Of a stretch of 64,000 nt of DNA, positions 25,898 to 35,047 are shown piece after piece (position 1 is the first letter of the stretch; every line of letters begins with the position of its first letter). The stretch comes from Peribacillus sp. Bi96 (lineage in GTDB: Bacteria; Bacillota; Bacilli; Bacillales; DSM-1321), in NCBI RefSeq assembly GCF_918698115.1, contig NZ_CAKKLV010000003.1:310001-374000 (forward strand), written 5' to 3'. The position numbers were made by a program, and so were the translations under genes. The notes under the pieces are model-generated. The model saw only the letters and a list, made by a program, of their open reading frames with translations, made no database searches and was not told the DNA's origin.

Positions 25898-26579
25898 AAT
25901 CTATGACACCTTCCTTCGTCAGGATTTTCGTTGCTTTAATAATTCCATCGACGAATAGATGCGGTGTTACAATCTCCTCTGGCGGGAGTTCACCAGGTTC
26001 AACAATTTCATCCACTTCTACAATTACGACATCCGCGGCTGTTGCCATAACCGGATTAAAATTTCGAGCCGTTTTATAATAAACAAGATTACCAAGCGTA
26101 TCTGCCTTCCAGGCCCTGATCAAAGCTACATTTGCTCTTATGGCAGGTTCAAAAATATATGTAACCCCATTTATTTCCCTTTCTTCTTTGCCTTTTGCTA
26201 AATCGGTCCCGACACTCGTTTTCGTATAATAACCGCCTATGCCGGCACCACCAGCACGCATGGATTCTGCTAATGTCCCCTGTGGTAATAGCTCTAAGTC
26301 AATGTCACCTCTTTGATAAAATTCGCCCACTTCACGATTGCTTGTAAAATACGAACCGATTGCTTTTTTTATTTTCTTTTGGCTTAGGAGAATACCCAAT
26401 CCTTTCCCTTTTTCGCCTAAGTTGTTACTGATGACTGTTAATCCTGCTACATCCTTTTTGGTCAACCCATCAATTAATGTAAGAGGGGCACCAATCAAGC
26501 CAAACCCACCCACCATTAAGGTGTGACCATTCTTCACACAAGATAAAGCTGCTTCTATATCTTGATGTACTTTCGTCAT
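25890..26579 (-). CDS. pcaI: 3-oxoacid (3-oxoadipate) CoA-transferase subunit A
   Basis: The ATG at 26579 follows GGTGGAG; an upstream TTG overlaps this site. The 229-residue alpha subunit shows the CoA-binding glycine motif GGFGLIGAP near residue 22 and the GAGIGGYYTKTSVGT segment (about 109-123). It lies 20 bases downstream of the carboxymuconolactone decarboxylase-like gene, inside the catechol operon, and pairs with the adjacent beta subunit. Confidence 0.9.
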   Translation of the reverse strand: MTKVHQDIEAALSCVKNGHTLMVGGFGLIGAPLTLIDGLTKKDVAGLTVISNNLGEKGKGLGILLSQKKIKKAIGSYFTSNREVGEFYQRGDIDLELLPQGTLAESMRAGGAGIGGYYTKTSVGTDLAKGKEEREINGVTYIFEPAIRANVALIRAWKADTLGNLVYYKTARNFNPVMATAADVVIVEVDEIVEPGELPPEEIVTPHLFVDGIIKATKILTKEGVIDYE

Positions 26580-26599
26580 GTTTTTCTCCACCAATCCTG

Positions 26600-27319
26600 T
26601 TACTTTTTTTCAATTAATGAATCACTAGCTTCAAACCAAGCAGGGATTCCAGCAGTCAATAAGCAAATAAATCCCACATCCGCTAATTGTTCTTCGGATG
26701 CTCCATTTTCTCTTGCCGCTTCCATCCATTCTTCTACTTGTTTCCCTTTTAATTCTGTAATGAAAATCCCTGTCATCAGGATATGTTTTAGCTTTTTTGA
26801 AACAACTGAATCACTCAATATATAATTTTTGAGGGAGTTTTGGTCTCCAAATCTAACCAGACTCAAAACATTCGATACGTATTCCGTCTCCTCATCACCT
26901 AATAGCTCCATCATATAAAGCAGGATTTCTTCTGCTGTCTCTTGATTACCACTTACTTCGGGATATGGAATGCCTTTAAGTGAAAGGGCATATTCCAAAG
27001 ACTTTATTCCCATTTTTAATGCCTCAGTTCCATTATATAAATATGGAACAATTAGGTACTCCACAAGTTCCGGTAACGTTGCTCCACCATCCATTGCCCC
27101 TTTTGTATGATAAACCATGCTGCGCTCATACAACCTCGCAGCATTCATGCCTACTAGTAATATATCTTTCTCCTTCTTCGTTAAGGCTCCCTCTTCCATA
27201 ATGTTACTGCGTAAGTTGGTATAGTGGTCAAGTGCATTGGGGCTATAATCGTGCATTTTTTGCACCCAGCCTGGTACCACATCATACACTTCTTTGAAAT
27301 ACGTTAATCCTTCGCTCAT
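26600..27319 (-). CDS. carboxymuconolactone decarboxylase-family protein
   Basis: The 239-residue protein contains two tandem AhpD/CMD-like helical domains (about 30-115 and 140-225; PF02627). The family includes true 4-carboxymuconolactone decarboxylase and alkylhydroperoxidase-like proteins. A C-x-x-C motif of AhpD is absent. The protocatechuate 3,4-branch is not otherwise encoded here, so it may act on an intermediate of the catechol branch, possibly as a lactone isomerase or decarboxylase. The start has AGAGGTG upstream; spacing to the cyclase gene is 14 bases. Confidence 0.82.
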   Translation of the reverse strand: MSEGLTYFKEVYDVVPGWVQKMHDYSPNALDHYTNLRSNIMEEGALTKKEKDILLVGMNAARLYERSMVYHTKGAMDGGATLPELVEYLIVPYLYNGTEALKMGIKSLEYALSLKGIPYPEVSGNQETAEEILLYMMELLGDEETEYVSNVLSLVRFGDQNSLKNYILSDSVVSKKLKHILMTGIFITELKGKQVEEWMEAARENGASEEQLADVGFICLLTAGIPAWFEASDSLIEKK

Positions 27320-27333
27320 TCGTATGCACCTCT

Positions 27334-28017
27334 TTAAATTAATTGAGAGTCAAGTATCGATAGTGCTCTAATAGGTGAGGCTGTTGCATTTTTTAGTTTT
27401 AACGGGATCCCGAAAAAAAGAAAGCGAGAATGCTTAGGCAATTTTTCTAGATTCACTAGATTTTCAACGATATATATGTCATTGTTTAGTAATTTTTGAT
27501 GAATACCACTTCCTGAACCCTGGAACAAATCGGCATTGGGCAAATCCACCCCTACGATATGTATTTGCTTTTCAATAAACCATTGGGCCACACTATCATC
27601 TAAGGCCTGCGCTTCAAAAAAGCCTTCTTCCCCCCATGATTTCCCCCAGGCTCTGATGAGGACAATATCGTCTTTTTCAACATAAACTCCCTGCCTGCGT
27701 TCCGCCTCTTCGAGTAAATCTTTCGTAACAGGTTCATGTGCCGCTTTCAACATGCTTACATCAAGTATGAGGGCATCCCCAAACATTTTTTTCAGATTAA
27801 TGTTTTCAACCGACTCCTCTTTTTCAGAGAAATGTGATGGCACATCGACATGTGTCCCACTATGGTCAGAAAAAGAAATCAACTTAGATCGGAATCCTTT
27901 AGGATGTGAATATTTTCCCTTATGTTCAAGGGGTTCATCTTTAATCCCAATTGCAGATAAATCATTATTTGTAACCAGACCATCGTAAAGTTCCAATGTT
28001 AAATCAATGATTTTCAA
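27334..28017 (-). CDS. cyclase-family metal hydrolase
   Basis: The 227-residue protein starts at a TTG after GGGGGTG. The H-x-G-T-H-x-D-x-P-x-H-F motif (SDHSGTHVDVPSHF, about 50-63) defines the cyclase/kynurenine formamidase family (PF04199), which uses a binuclear metal site. It is the first gene of the catechol operon, 45 bases downstream of the conserved leader element. In this setting hydrolysis or isomerisation of a lactone is plausible; kynurenine formamidase is less likely because no tryptophan catabolism genes are present. Confidence 0.82.
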   Translation of the reverse strand: MKIIDLTLELYDGLVTNNDLSAIGIKDEPLEHKGKYSHPKGFRSKLISFSDHSGTHVDVPSHFSEKEESVENINLKKMFGDALILDVSMLKAAHEPVTKDLLEEAERRQGVYVEKDDIVLIRAWGKSWGEEGFFEAQALDDSVAQWFIEKQIHIVGVDLPNADLFQGSGSGIHQKLLNNDIYIVENLVNLEKLPKHSRFLFFGIPLKLKNATASPIRALSILDSQLI

Positions 28018-28061
28018 CGGTACACCCCCAAAATTTCATTATGCATTTACATTATCACGAC

Positions 28062-28177
28062 AAAAATGGCTACCCCAAACATTACTATCAAAAATTGACA
28101 GCAGTTGTTTAAGGTAGCCAGTTGTTCACTAGTTGTTATTAAAAAAGGTTATTTTTTAATAGCTAATGAATAGGCAA
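28062..28177 (-). promoter_or_regulatory. structured leader element, copy 1 (before the catechol operon)
   Basis: Read on the minus strand, hairpin I (28125-28170) has an outer stem TTCATTAG/CTAGTGAA and an inner stem TATTAAAAAA/TTTTTTAATA. Hairpin II (28068-28119) has GGCTACC/GGTAGCC plus an inner stem, and is followed by ATTTTTG, as in an intrinsic terminator. The element begins with TTGCCTATTCATTA, shared with copy 2. Its end is 45 bases before the cyclase start, and a promoter lies just upstream. It resembles a transcription attenuator but matches no riboswitch or T-box I know. Confidence 0.65.
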
Positions 28178-28196
28178 TAATTAATTTTATATTCTA

Positions 28197-28224
28197 ATTT
28201 TACACTATTTTCAGTTAATTTCAA
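28197..28224 (-). promoter_or_regulatory. promoter for leader copy 1
   Basis: TTGAAA (28219-28224), a 16-base spacer and TAAAAT (28197-28202) on the minus strand. Transcription would start about 10-15 bases before the leader element. Copy 2 has the same arrangement. Confidence 0.6.
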
Positions 28225-28257
28225 GGTTTTTTTAAAAAAAAAATATCTTCAAAAAAA

Positions 28258-29091
28258 TCAAATTCGTTTTAAGAATGACTTTATCGCTTCATTAATCTCC
28301 TCTCTATTTTCAAACACCATTGTATAGTGATTGCACTTTGAAACAATGGTTTCAAGATCCGCAGTATATTTCTTCGTATCTTCATAAGCTTCTTCATAAA
28401 ATAATGGGGGGAAATCTCCAATTTTGCCACTAGCATAGACTAATAAGGCTTTGCAGTTAATTTGTGTACATACTTCTTTAGGGACAAATGAATAAAAACT
28501 ATTGAAATCTGCAAGAATACTATATTCAGATGACTTATTCTCCCAGCCACCATTTACTTCATGAACCTCATACTCTACCACACTTTGCAGATGGTCCGTC
28601 CATTTAACACCCAACCGATTATAGATTTCCTTAATTTCTGCGACATAACTTTTCTGGGATTCATATTTTTTGCTTAACCTTCCAAGTGATGGTTGTACTA
28701 TGTCCCTTTGTTGTTGAGTTGAAGTAGCGGCACCATCCAGTATAATTAAGCCTTTTACTTGATTTAATTTACTAGCTACAACCGCTGATATGAAAGCTCC
28801 CATTGAATACCCCATTAAAATTGGATTTTCAATGTCTAATTCTTGGATTAACGCAATAATATCTTCTGCATGTTTGAAAAGAGAAGTATGCTCATCTGTT
28901 TCTGAACTATTCCCTCTCCCTCTCAAGTCAATGGAAATGACCCGGTACTCTCCTTTTAGCATTTCCGCATAATAATGCATTTGCTTATGATTACCCGTTA
29001 AACCATGTATAGCAATGATTGTCCCTTTCGTTCCTGGGTAATCTGCAATTTGGATTCTTCGATTTCCTAGCTCTTTTACATACATTTTCAT
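28258..29091 (-). CDS. alpha/beta hydrolase, possible 3-oxoadipate enol-lactonase
   Basis: The ATG at 29091 follows GAGGAGAGTG. The 277-residue protein has an alpha/beta hydrolase fold: oxyanion HGLTG (29-33), nucleophile Ser96 in GYSMG, and a C-terminal histidine in KCNHYTMVFEN. Enol-lactonases (PcaD) of the beta-ketoadipate pathway belong to this fold, and the operon lacks any other candidate, so that role is likely. It has its own copy of the structured leader element upstream, suggesting common control with the catechol operon. Confidence 0.82.
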   Translation of the reverse strand: MKMYVKELGNRRIQIADYPGTKGTIIAIHGLTGNHKQMHYYAEMLKGEYRVISIDLRGRGNSSETDEHTSLFKHAEDIIALIQELDIENPILMGYSMGAFISAVVASKLNQVKGLIILDGAATSTQQQRDIVQPSLGRLSKKYESQKSYVAEIKEIYNRLGVKWTDHLQSVVEYEVHEVNGGWENKSSEYSILADFNSFYSFVPKEVCTQINCKALLVYASGKIGDFPPLFYEEAYEDTKKYTADLETIVSKCNHYTMVFENREEINEAIKSFLKRI

Positions 29092-29271
29092 TGTCACACT
29101 CTCCTCATAGTTCCTTTCATGGTTTGTTTATTTACTACCTTATGTGCTTGTAAGCAATGTTTTCCAACTAAATGACCAAAATTTCATAGCTTTCATTAAT
29201 TTATACAAGGATTTTTCTAACTCTTTCTACAGCGTATTTTCACCCCTTTCTTAAATACGCTTACCATTTTA

Positions 29272-29390
29272 ATAAAAAAAGCTACCTTAACTTCACCATC
29301 AAGGTAACTTGATCGAGAAATTAAGATAGCCAGTCACTTCATTAATTTTCATTAAAAAAGGGCTTTTTTTAATGATTAATGAATAGGCAA
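29272..29390 (-). promoter_or_regulatory. structured leader element, copy 2 (before the alpha/beta hydrolase)
   Basis: Minus-strand hairpin I (29338-29383) pairs TTCATTAA/TTAATGAA with an inner TCATTAAAAAA-type stem; hairpin II (29281-29331) pairs GCTATCTTAA/TTAAGGTAGC around an inner ATCAAG/CTTGAT hairpin and ends in seven U residues. The overall order and the leading TTGCCTATTCATTA match copy 1 while several stem bases differ in a compensatory way. It ends about 180 bases before the hydrolase start. Confidence 0.65.
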
Positions 29391-29414
29391 GATATAAATA
29401 CATGTAATGATTCC

Positions 29415-29455
29415 ATTTTACATGAAGTTTTAATAATATCAAATATTATTTGATA
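29415..29455 (-). promoter_or_regulatory. promoter and palindrome for leader copy 2
   Basis: TTGATA (29437-29442), 16 bases, TAAAAT (29415-29420), matching the spacing at copy 1. A perfect palindrome TATCAAAT-ATT-ATTTGATA (29437-29455) overlaps the -35 box and may be an operator. Confidence 0.55.
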
Positions 29456-29633
29456 ATTTAGACTTCTTGATTATTTTCTTTTACACTTCAACAAATTCCC
29501 GGTCGAATCCCTAATATACATCGATAACTTTTTGATTTTTCATTCTTATCTCCCTCTAATAAATAATCACTTTATAAATTAAAAGTATGATTTTTTATAC
29601 ATAAATTCTTTATTCGAAGTAAGTTCGGAATGT

Positions 29634-30122
<489 letters not shown>

Positions 30123-30162
30123 AAGAAAACCCTGGCATCCACTTGGATGCCAGGGTTTTCTT
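30123..30162. terminator. bidirectional terminator after the decarboxylase operon
   Basis: A 16-bp stem (AAGAAAACCCTGGCATCC and complement, 4-base loop) with T-rich sequence on both sides. It is 114 bases downstream of the YclD-like gene. Confidence 0.85.
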
Positions 30163-30275
30163 TTCTTAATTAACGAAATATAGTAATTTCATTGAGCTGT
30201 AACAGAAGCGGACGAGGCTCCCTCGACTTCCGTATTTCCCTTGATGTTTGTTCGATTTGTGAAAGTTTCTGAACT

Positions 30276-30737
30276 TCACTGACGCATATCCTCAATAGTC
30301 TGGTCCCATCGTTCAACGACTTCTTTAGAATTTTTCAACTTTATTTTAATACCAGAGGTGATATCTGCATACTTTGCAACATCCTCACGTGCCGAGACAA
30401 CCTTAGCTAAAAATCGTTCTCTTTGGTATCTTGCAGTTGGCAATTCTTTTAATCTCACTAAAGAAAGTCGAATATAATGCGCTTTCCCTTTCCAAAACAG
30501 TACCAATGTAGCTTTATGGGTACGAATGATATTGGCTGTAGTCGAAGTCTCTGGCCATAATCCAATTCGTAGTTCCTTACTGCTTATGGCTACGATTTCT
30601 CCAACGCTTATCATCGCGGTATGTGGCCATCCCGCTTCACTTACCGTTAACAGCATCATGGCTTCATGCTGCTTGTCGGCCAATTCTTTGCCATTTAACA
30701 AGTCGAATACCTCTTCTGACATCTCCATCCCAATCAT
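30276..30737 (-). CDS. pyridoxamine 5'-phosphate oxidase-like protein (YclD-like)
   Basis: The 153-residue protein has a split-barrel flavin-binding pattern (MMLLTVSEAGWPHTAMISVGEI as the first strands, broken here only for description, and the RIGLWPETSTTANI loop). A protein of this type, YclD, is encoded beside the BsdBCD hydroxyarylic acid decarboxylase in Bacillus subtilis, and this gene also follows ubiX. It may supply reduced flavin or bind the prenylated flavin pathway intermediates. No BsdD-like 75-residue subunit gene was seen. The AAGGTGG ribosome site supports the start. Confidence 0.72.
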   Translation of the reverse strand: MIGMEMSEEVFDLLNGKELADKQHEAMMLLTVSEAGWPHTAMISVGEIVAISSKELRIGLWPETSTTANIIRTHKATLVLFWKGKAHYIRLSLVRLKELPTARYQRERFLAKVVSAREDVAKYADITSGIKIKLKNSKEVVERWDQTIEDMRQ

Positions 30738-30789
30738 TTTTCCACCTTTTTCCCCTAAGTAATTAACACTAAATCCCCTGGCAATTTTG

Positions 30790-31365
30790 CTATGTTTTGC
30801 TGCTATATTTCATCCCGTCCCACCGTTTCGCACCGAAAACATCTATCTCAAATTGATCTAATGCTCTGTAAGCCAGATGGTCAATGATATCGTTAACGTT
30901 CTCAGGATGATTATAGAATGCAGGCATAGGAGGGAAAATAATGGTCCCCATTTTGGAAAGTGCCGTCATATTCTCCAAATGAATTGTATTTAGAGGGGTT
31001 TCTCTTGTCATTAGTAATAATTTTTTTCTTTCTTTCAACATGACATCAGCAGACCTTGTTAATAAATTATCCGCTAGACCCATGCGAATAGATGCTAGAG
31101 TTTTCATACTGCAAGGGGCTACAATCATTCCATCAACCCGGAAAGATCCACTTGATATTCTTGCTGCTTGATCTTTGTATGAATAGGAATGATCAGCTAA
31201 TCCCTCTACGTCCTTAACAGAATATGAAGTTTCATGTTGAATGGTGGCATGTGCCCAAGGGGACATGATTAAATGGGTCTCAACTCCACTGTTTTTAAGC
31301 ATTTGAAGAATCCTTATACCGAAAATGGCTCCAGTCGCTCCTGTAATCCCAACAATGATTTTCAT
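30790..31365 (-). CDS. ubiX: UbiX/BsdB-type flavin prenyltransferase
   Basis: The 191-residue flavoprotein begins MKIIVGITGATGAIFG, the FMN-binding signature of UbiX, and has the SSGSFRVDGMIVAPCSMKT segment and the conserved R-E-T-P-L motif near residue 121. It makes prenylated FMN, the cofactor of UbiD-type decarboxylases. AAGGAGGGGA precedes the ATG. It lies 55 bases after the ubiD-type gene, so the enzyme and cofactor-forming protein are co-expressed. Confidence 0.94.
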   Translation of the reverse strand: MKIIVGITGATGAIFGIRILQMLKNSGVETHLIMSPWAHATIQHETSYSVKDVEGLADHSYSYKDQAARISSGSFRVDGMIVAPCSMKTLASIRMGLADNLLTRSADVMLKERKKLLLMTRETPLNTIHLENMTALSKMGTIIFPPMPAFYNHPENVNDIIDHLAYRALDQFEIDVFGAKRWDGMKYSSKT

Positions 31366-31420
31366 TAATTCCCCTCCTTATTCATTAGTCACTGAATTGA
31401 AACTTTGAAATTTAGAGAAT

Positions 31421-32908
31421 TTATACATTGGAGAAACCAGGAACAAATCGCCTTGGATCTACCTCTTTAAATTCTGACCTTTTAAATTCATCTTTTAAAT
31501 GAAAGGGTACAGTACAGTCATAAATGGTCTTACAGGAAACCCCTTTTTCCTGAATAGATGGGCTGTAAGCTGGATCTTGTGAAGGATCTAACGGATGACA
31601 ACGTACTCCAGGAATGAATACTGTATCAACATCACCTTGGTATCGAGTATTTAATGCCCATAAAACATCATTGCTATCGAATGGATCCACATCTTCATCC
31701 ACTATGAAGACATGCTTAAGCTCAGAAAAGGCAGCGAACGCCAACAGTGCAGCTTGTCTTTGACGTCCTTCATCGCTTGGCTGACTTTTCATAAATTGTA
31801 AAACTGCCATGTATTTACCGCCGCCTGATGTATGGGCATACACATTTAATAATTTGCCTGGCATTGCCTTTTCCACCATTTGAAGTATGCTTGCTTCTGT
31901 AGGAATACCAGCCATATTCACATGTTCTTCACTCGGGCCAATAACTGTTTGCATAATTGGATTGATACGATGTGTAACCGCTTTTACTTTGATTAAAGGC
32001 AGTTCAGCTACTGCTGAACCCGTATAACCAGGGAATTCCGGCATTGCTTTTCCGGTATTGGTGTTTTGATCTTCTCGAACACGTACTCCAGGAACCAATT
32101 CCCCTTCTATCACATATTCAGCATTTGCGATAGCTTTTTCATCAATGGTCAAGCATTGAACTAGTTCAACAGCTTCATTTCTAATCGCTCCTGCAACACT
32201 CAATTCATTAAAGCCTAGAGGTGTCGTTGGTGCTTCAAAACAAGCCGCTACTTCAATAGCAGGGTCAACGCCGATACTAATGGAAATAGGTAATGGTTTT
32301 CCGGCTTTTTCTGCCTTTTCACGAAAAACTTCTAAATGTCGGCCAGGAACAAAATACATGGACATCTCATCTTTACTTTGTAAACATAAACGATGTATCG
32401 TAATATCTGATTCTCCCGTTTCTGAATCAGAGGCATAGCACATGCCAATGGTGATATATGGACCCGCATCTTCCTCTGTATTCGTAGGTGCAGGAATTAA
32501 TTTTCTAATATCGAAATCTGGATCTTCTGCATAGTGAACCACTTCTTGAGCTTTCGCTTTATCATTTGAAATCGTGATTGGATCAATTGGAGATTTTACA
32601 GCCTCATTTAAAAGGAACCCCAGTCGCTCCGGTTTTGTATCAAGCATGAGGCCGACTCTTTCCCGGCTGGCTAATAGTCCGATCACCACGCTTGCATCTT
32701 CATGTCCCAATACATGATTGAAAACCATGGCAGGTCCAATTTTTGTTGGGCGCATTACTGTTCCGCCTGCCCCAACATGACGATAAACCCCAGATAGTTC
32801 AGCATGTGGATTGACTGGTTCATTTGTTTCAATTAATTGTCCTGGAATGGCTTGTAAAAGTTCTAAAGCAGAACGTAAATCAGTTACTTTTTTCTTTTTT
32901 GTAGACAT
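31421..32908 (-). CDS. bsdC: UbiD-family hydroxyaryl acid decarboxylase (BsdC-like)
   Basis: The ATG at 32908 follows AGGGGGA; six codons upstream of it are unlikely to be used. The 495-residue protein is full length for UbiD and has IGMCYASD, TIHRLCLQSKD and the C-terminal DEDVDPFDSNDVLWALNTR segments. With prenylated FMN it removes CO2 from hydroxylated aromatic acids such as 4-hydroxybenzoate, vanillate or protocatechuate. Proximity to catechol genes favours protocatechuate to catechol, but the substrate is not fixed by sequence. Confidence 0.92.
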   Translation of the reverse strand: MSTKKKKVTDLRSALELLQAIPGQLIETNEPVNPHAELSGVYRHVGAGGTVMRPTKIGPAMVFNHVLGHEDASVVIGLLASRERVGLMLDTKPERLGFLLNEAVKSPIDPITISNDKAKAQEVVHYAEDPDFDIRKLIPAPTNTEEDAGPYITIGMCYASDSETGESDITIHRLCLQSKDEMSMYFVPGRHLEVFREKAEKAGKPLPISISIGVDPAIEVAACFEAPTTPLGFNELSVAGAIRNEAVELVQCLTIDEKAIANAEYVIEGELVPGVRVREDQNTNTGKAMPEFPGYTGSAVAELPLIKVKAVTHRINPIMQTVIGPSEEHVNMAGIPTEASILQMVEKAMPGKLLNVYAHTSGGGKYMAVLQFMKSQPSDEGRQRQAALLAFAAFSELKHVFIVDEDVDPFDSNDVLWALNTRYQGDVDTVFIPGVRCHPLDPSQDPAYSPSIQEKGVSCKTIYDCTVPFHLKDEFKRSEFKEVDPRRFVPGFSNV

Positions 32909-33039
32909 TAAAAATCCCCCTAGCATTCATATAATCAGTGCCCTATGTACTATTCGGTTTCAACGGAACTATATGATAACGGTTACAAGGAATATATTAA
33001 TGTGTATTTCTACTATACAGTCAATAGGTATTTGAAAAA

Positions 33040-33867
33040 TCAAGTAATTTTTTCTACTGGGATTTGCAGCTGACAAAAATCAACACTATTATCATTCTCG
33101 TAAAAAGTCGTATCTAATAGACAAGCGTCTATAACATCCCCTACAATTCTATAATGATTATCACTAATCCATTGAACCAGCTTATTTAAAAACTCAATAT
33201 TATATGGCATTCCATATTTATACACGCATGCATATTGCCCAGCAGGCAAGGTTATCATATTCTCCATATCAGGATCTATAAAAGGTAAGGAAGTATATAT
33301 TCCCGCACCCTCGAAAATATCATCCGTGCCAAGCTTATCCTTTAAAATAACCGTGCCAAATCCCTCGGAAGGCAGCATCTCATGTTTACTTAATACATTC
33401 CAAGCTTTCATCAGTGTTAAATGTAATTCCTCTCGGCACAATTTATTTTCAAAGGGTATAAACAAGACATCCCTTTCAGGAAATTCTTCTATAATAGGTT
33501 TATCCAATTCGCTCTTAATATTTTTGGCTTCTGAATATTTCATTAACCTCTGTTGGATAAATGTGCGTGTATTCATCAAGGTATTTATTTCTTTATCTAT
33601 GAATTCTTGATGAAATTCCAAAAGTGACATGGCAGTAGTCAAATTCCGATTTCCAATATGGTGCTTAATATCATTCAGTTTGATGCCAATCGACTTCAAA
33701 AAACAAATTTCCCTTAGAAATGGAATCTGAACTGCACTATAATAGCGATAACCATGTTCATCTATATGTACAGGTTTAAATAATTCAATCTTATCGTAAT
33801 AAATGAGTGTTTGCCTTGAGATACTGTGAATGGAAGCCATTTCACTGATTGATAAATAATTCTCCAA
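33040..33867 (-). CDS. MerR-family regulator with effector-binding domain
   Basis: The 275-residue protein starts at a TTG after GAGGAGG. It has a MerR winged helix (4-72, ISRQTLIYYDKIELFKP), a dimerisation coiled coil (about 75-118) and a C-terminal GyrI/BmrR-type ligand-binding domain (about 125-272). It lies directly upstream of the decarboxylase operon in the same direction (131 bases). Multidrug- or aromatic-sensing regulators of this kind are activated by their ligands, so it is the best local candidate for control of the ubiD operon. Confidence 0.88.
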   Translation of the reverse strand: MENYLSISEMASIHSISRQTLIYYDKIELFKPVHIDEHGYRYYSAVQIPFLREICFLKSIGIKLNDIKHHIGNRNLTTAMSLLEFHQEFIDKEINTLMNTRTFIQQRLMKYSEAKNIKSELDKPIIEEFPERDVLFIPFENKLCREELHLTLMKAWNVLSKHEMLPSEGFGTVILKDKLGTDDIFEGAGIYTSLPFIDPDMENMITLPAGQYACVYKYGMPYNIEFLNKLVQWISDNHYRIVGDVIDACLLDTTFYENDNSVDFCQLQIPVEKIT

Positions 33868-34526
33868 TTCTGTTCCTCCTCTACCAAGCCTTTTTCAAAA
33901 ATTCTTCTTTAGTCATAAATAAACTATTACTTCTTGTCATATAGGTGGAAATGATGGGAATCTCTACGTATAAAACAAACAGTATACTATATCAAATCGA
34001 GAAAAAGATATTTTGAATATTTAATTCAAGACGTATCATTTATAAAGCCTATTTAATTTAAAGCATCGTACAAATTAAAGTTTTCATCTTCATTAATATC
34101 CTGCCTATTCCTTACTAGCTCTTCTCCCCTCACTTTACCATTTTTTCAAAATGAAAGAATGGTATATCCAAGACTAAGTCTATGAATAATAAAGTCCATC
34201 ATTGGAATAGAAATAATTTGTGGAAAGGCGCTAGTTAAATGCTGCAGCTGCAGAACGTAAAAAGCAGTTAAATATGGTCAAGATCAGATAGGAGCACCGT
34301 AAAAATTAATAACCACATTATGGTCAACTGATGATTCGTATCGTTCTAATTTAACAAATGCAAAATGGGATCATCCTTGTTATAATTTGCAATCGAATCT
34401 TTTCATATAGATGGTCTTTTGGCAGTAATAACCATTGGTTTTAAAGGGTGCTAACACTCGAGTAAAAAAGAATTGGGGGAACATCACTCCGGGTAAAAAT
34501 TAAATAAATGAAACTATAGGAGCATT
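33868..34526. other. gene-free stretch upstream of the MerR gene
   Basis: No recognisable gene, RNA or repeat was found; short frames have no ribosome binding sites. Confidence 0.4.
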
Positions 34527-34673
34527 ATGAAAAAATACATCCTGTTGATCTTATCACTTTTTGTATGAATTGCATTTTTGATTGTGTTAGTCATTTTTAA
34601 GAAAGAAAGTACTTTACGGACTTTTCACGTTACTAGCGAACAAAAGTTGTCCCAAAATACGCCACATATGTAG
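34527..34673 (+). pseudogene. short secreted-peptide ORF interrupted by one stop codon
   Basis: An ATG with AGGAG at good spacing starts MKKYILLILSLFV, then TGA at codon 14, then the same frame continues IAFLIVLVIFKKEST and ends HM at a TAG. Read through, it is a 48-residue peptide with a signal or membrane helix. A stem (CCCAAAATA/TATTTTGGG, 34651-34685) overlaps the end. It is probably a decayed small membrane protein. Confidence 0.4.
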
Positions 34674-35047
34674 TATATTTTGGGGCTACTCGACGTTTAC
34701 TAAATTTTAGCGTTCATAGTATTCTCGAATACTGAATAGTCAGTTATTTCATATTAACAGTTCTTTTCAATCCGAAGTTTTTTAACTGTTATTCTAGTCT
34801 TAAACCTTGGTTTGACTCATTGTTCTCAGACGATATTAGATTTCTACTATTGTATATAAGTTACCCATCTCTTTATAATTCTCACGTTCTAAAAAAGATG
34901 GTAAATAGCTTTAGAATGTTTATATTTAGTTTTATTGTTTGTTAGCACAGACTCAACACTGTTTTTCTTCAATAAAATAATTGAATAATGTCTTTAGTAA
35001 CAGGATGAAGGAATTACAACCAACTTCACTTCCCTATTAACTAACTA

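Noticed and set aside
28062..29390. T-box or known riboswitch explanation for the duplicated leader elements
   Set aside because: No T-box core (GGUGG...CCGCG type sequence), no PRPP, purine, TPP or guanidine riboswitch core was recognised.
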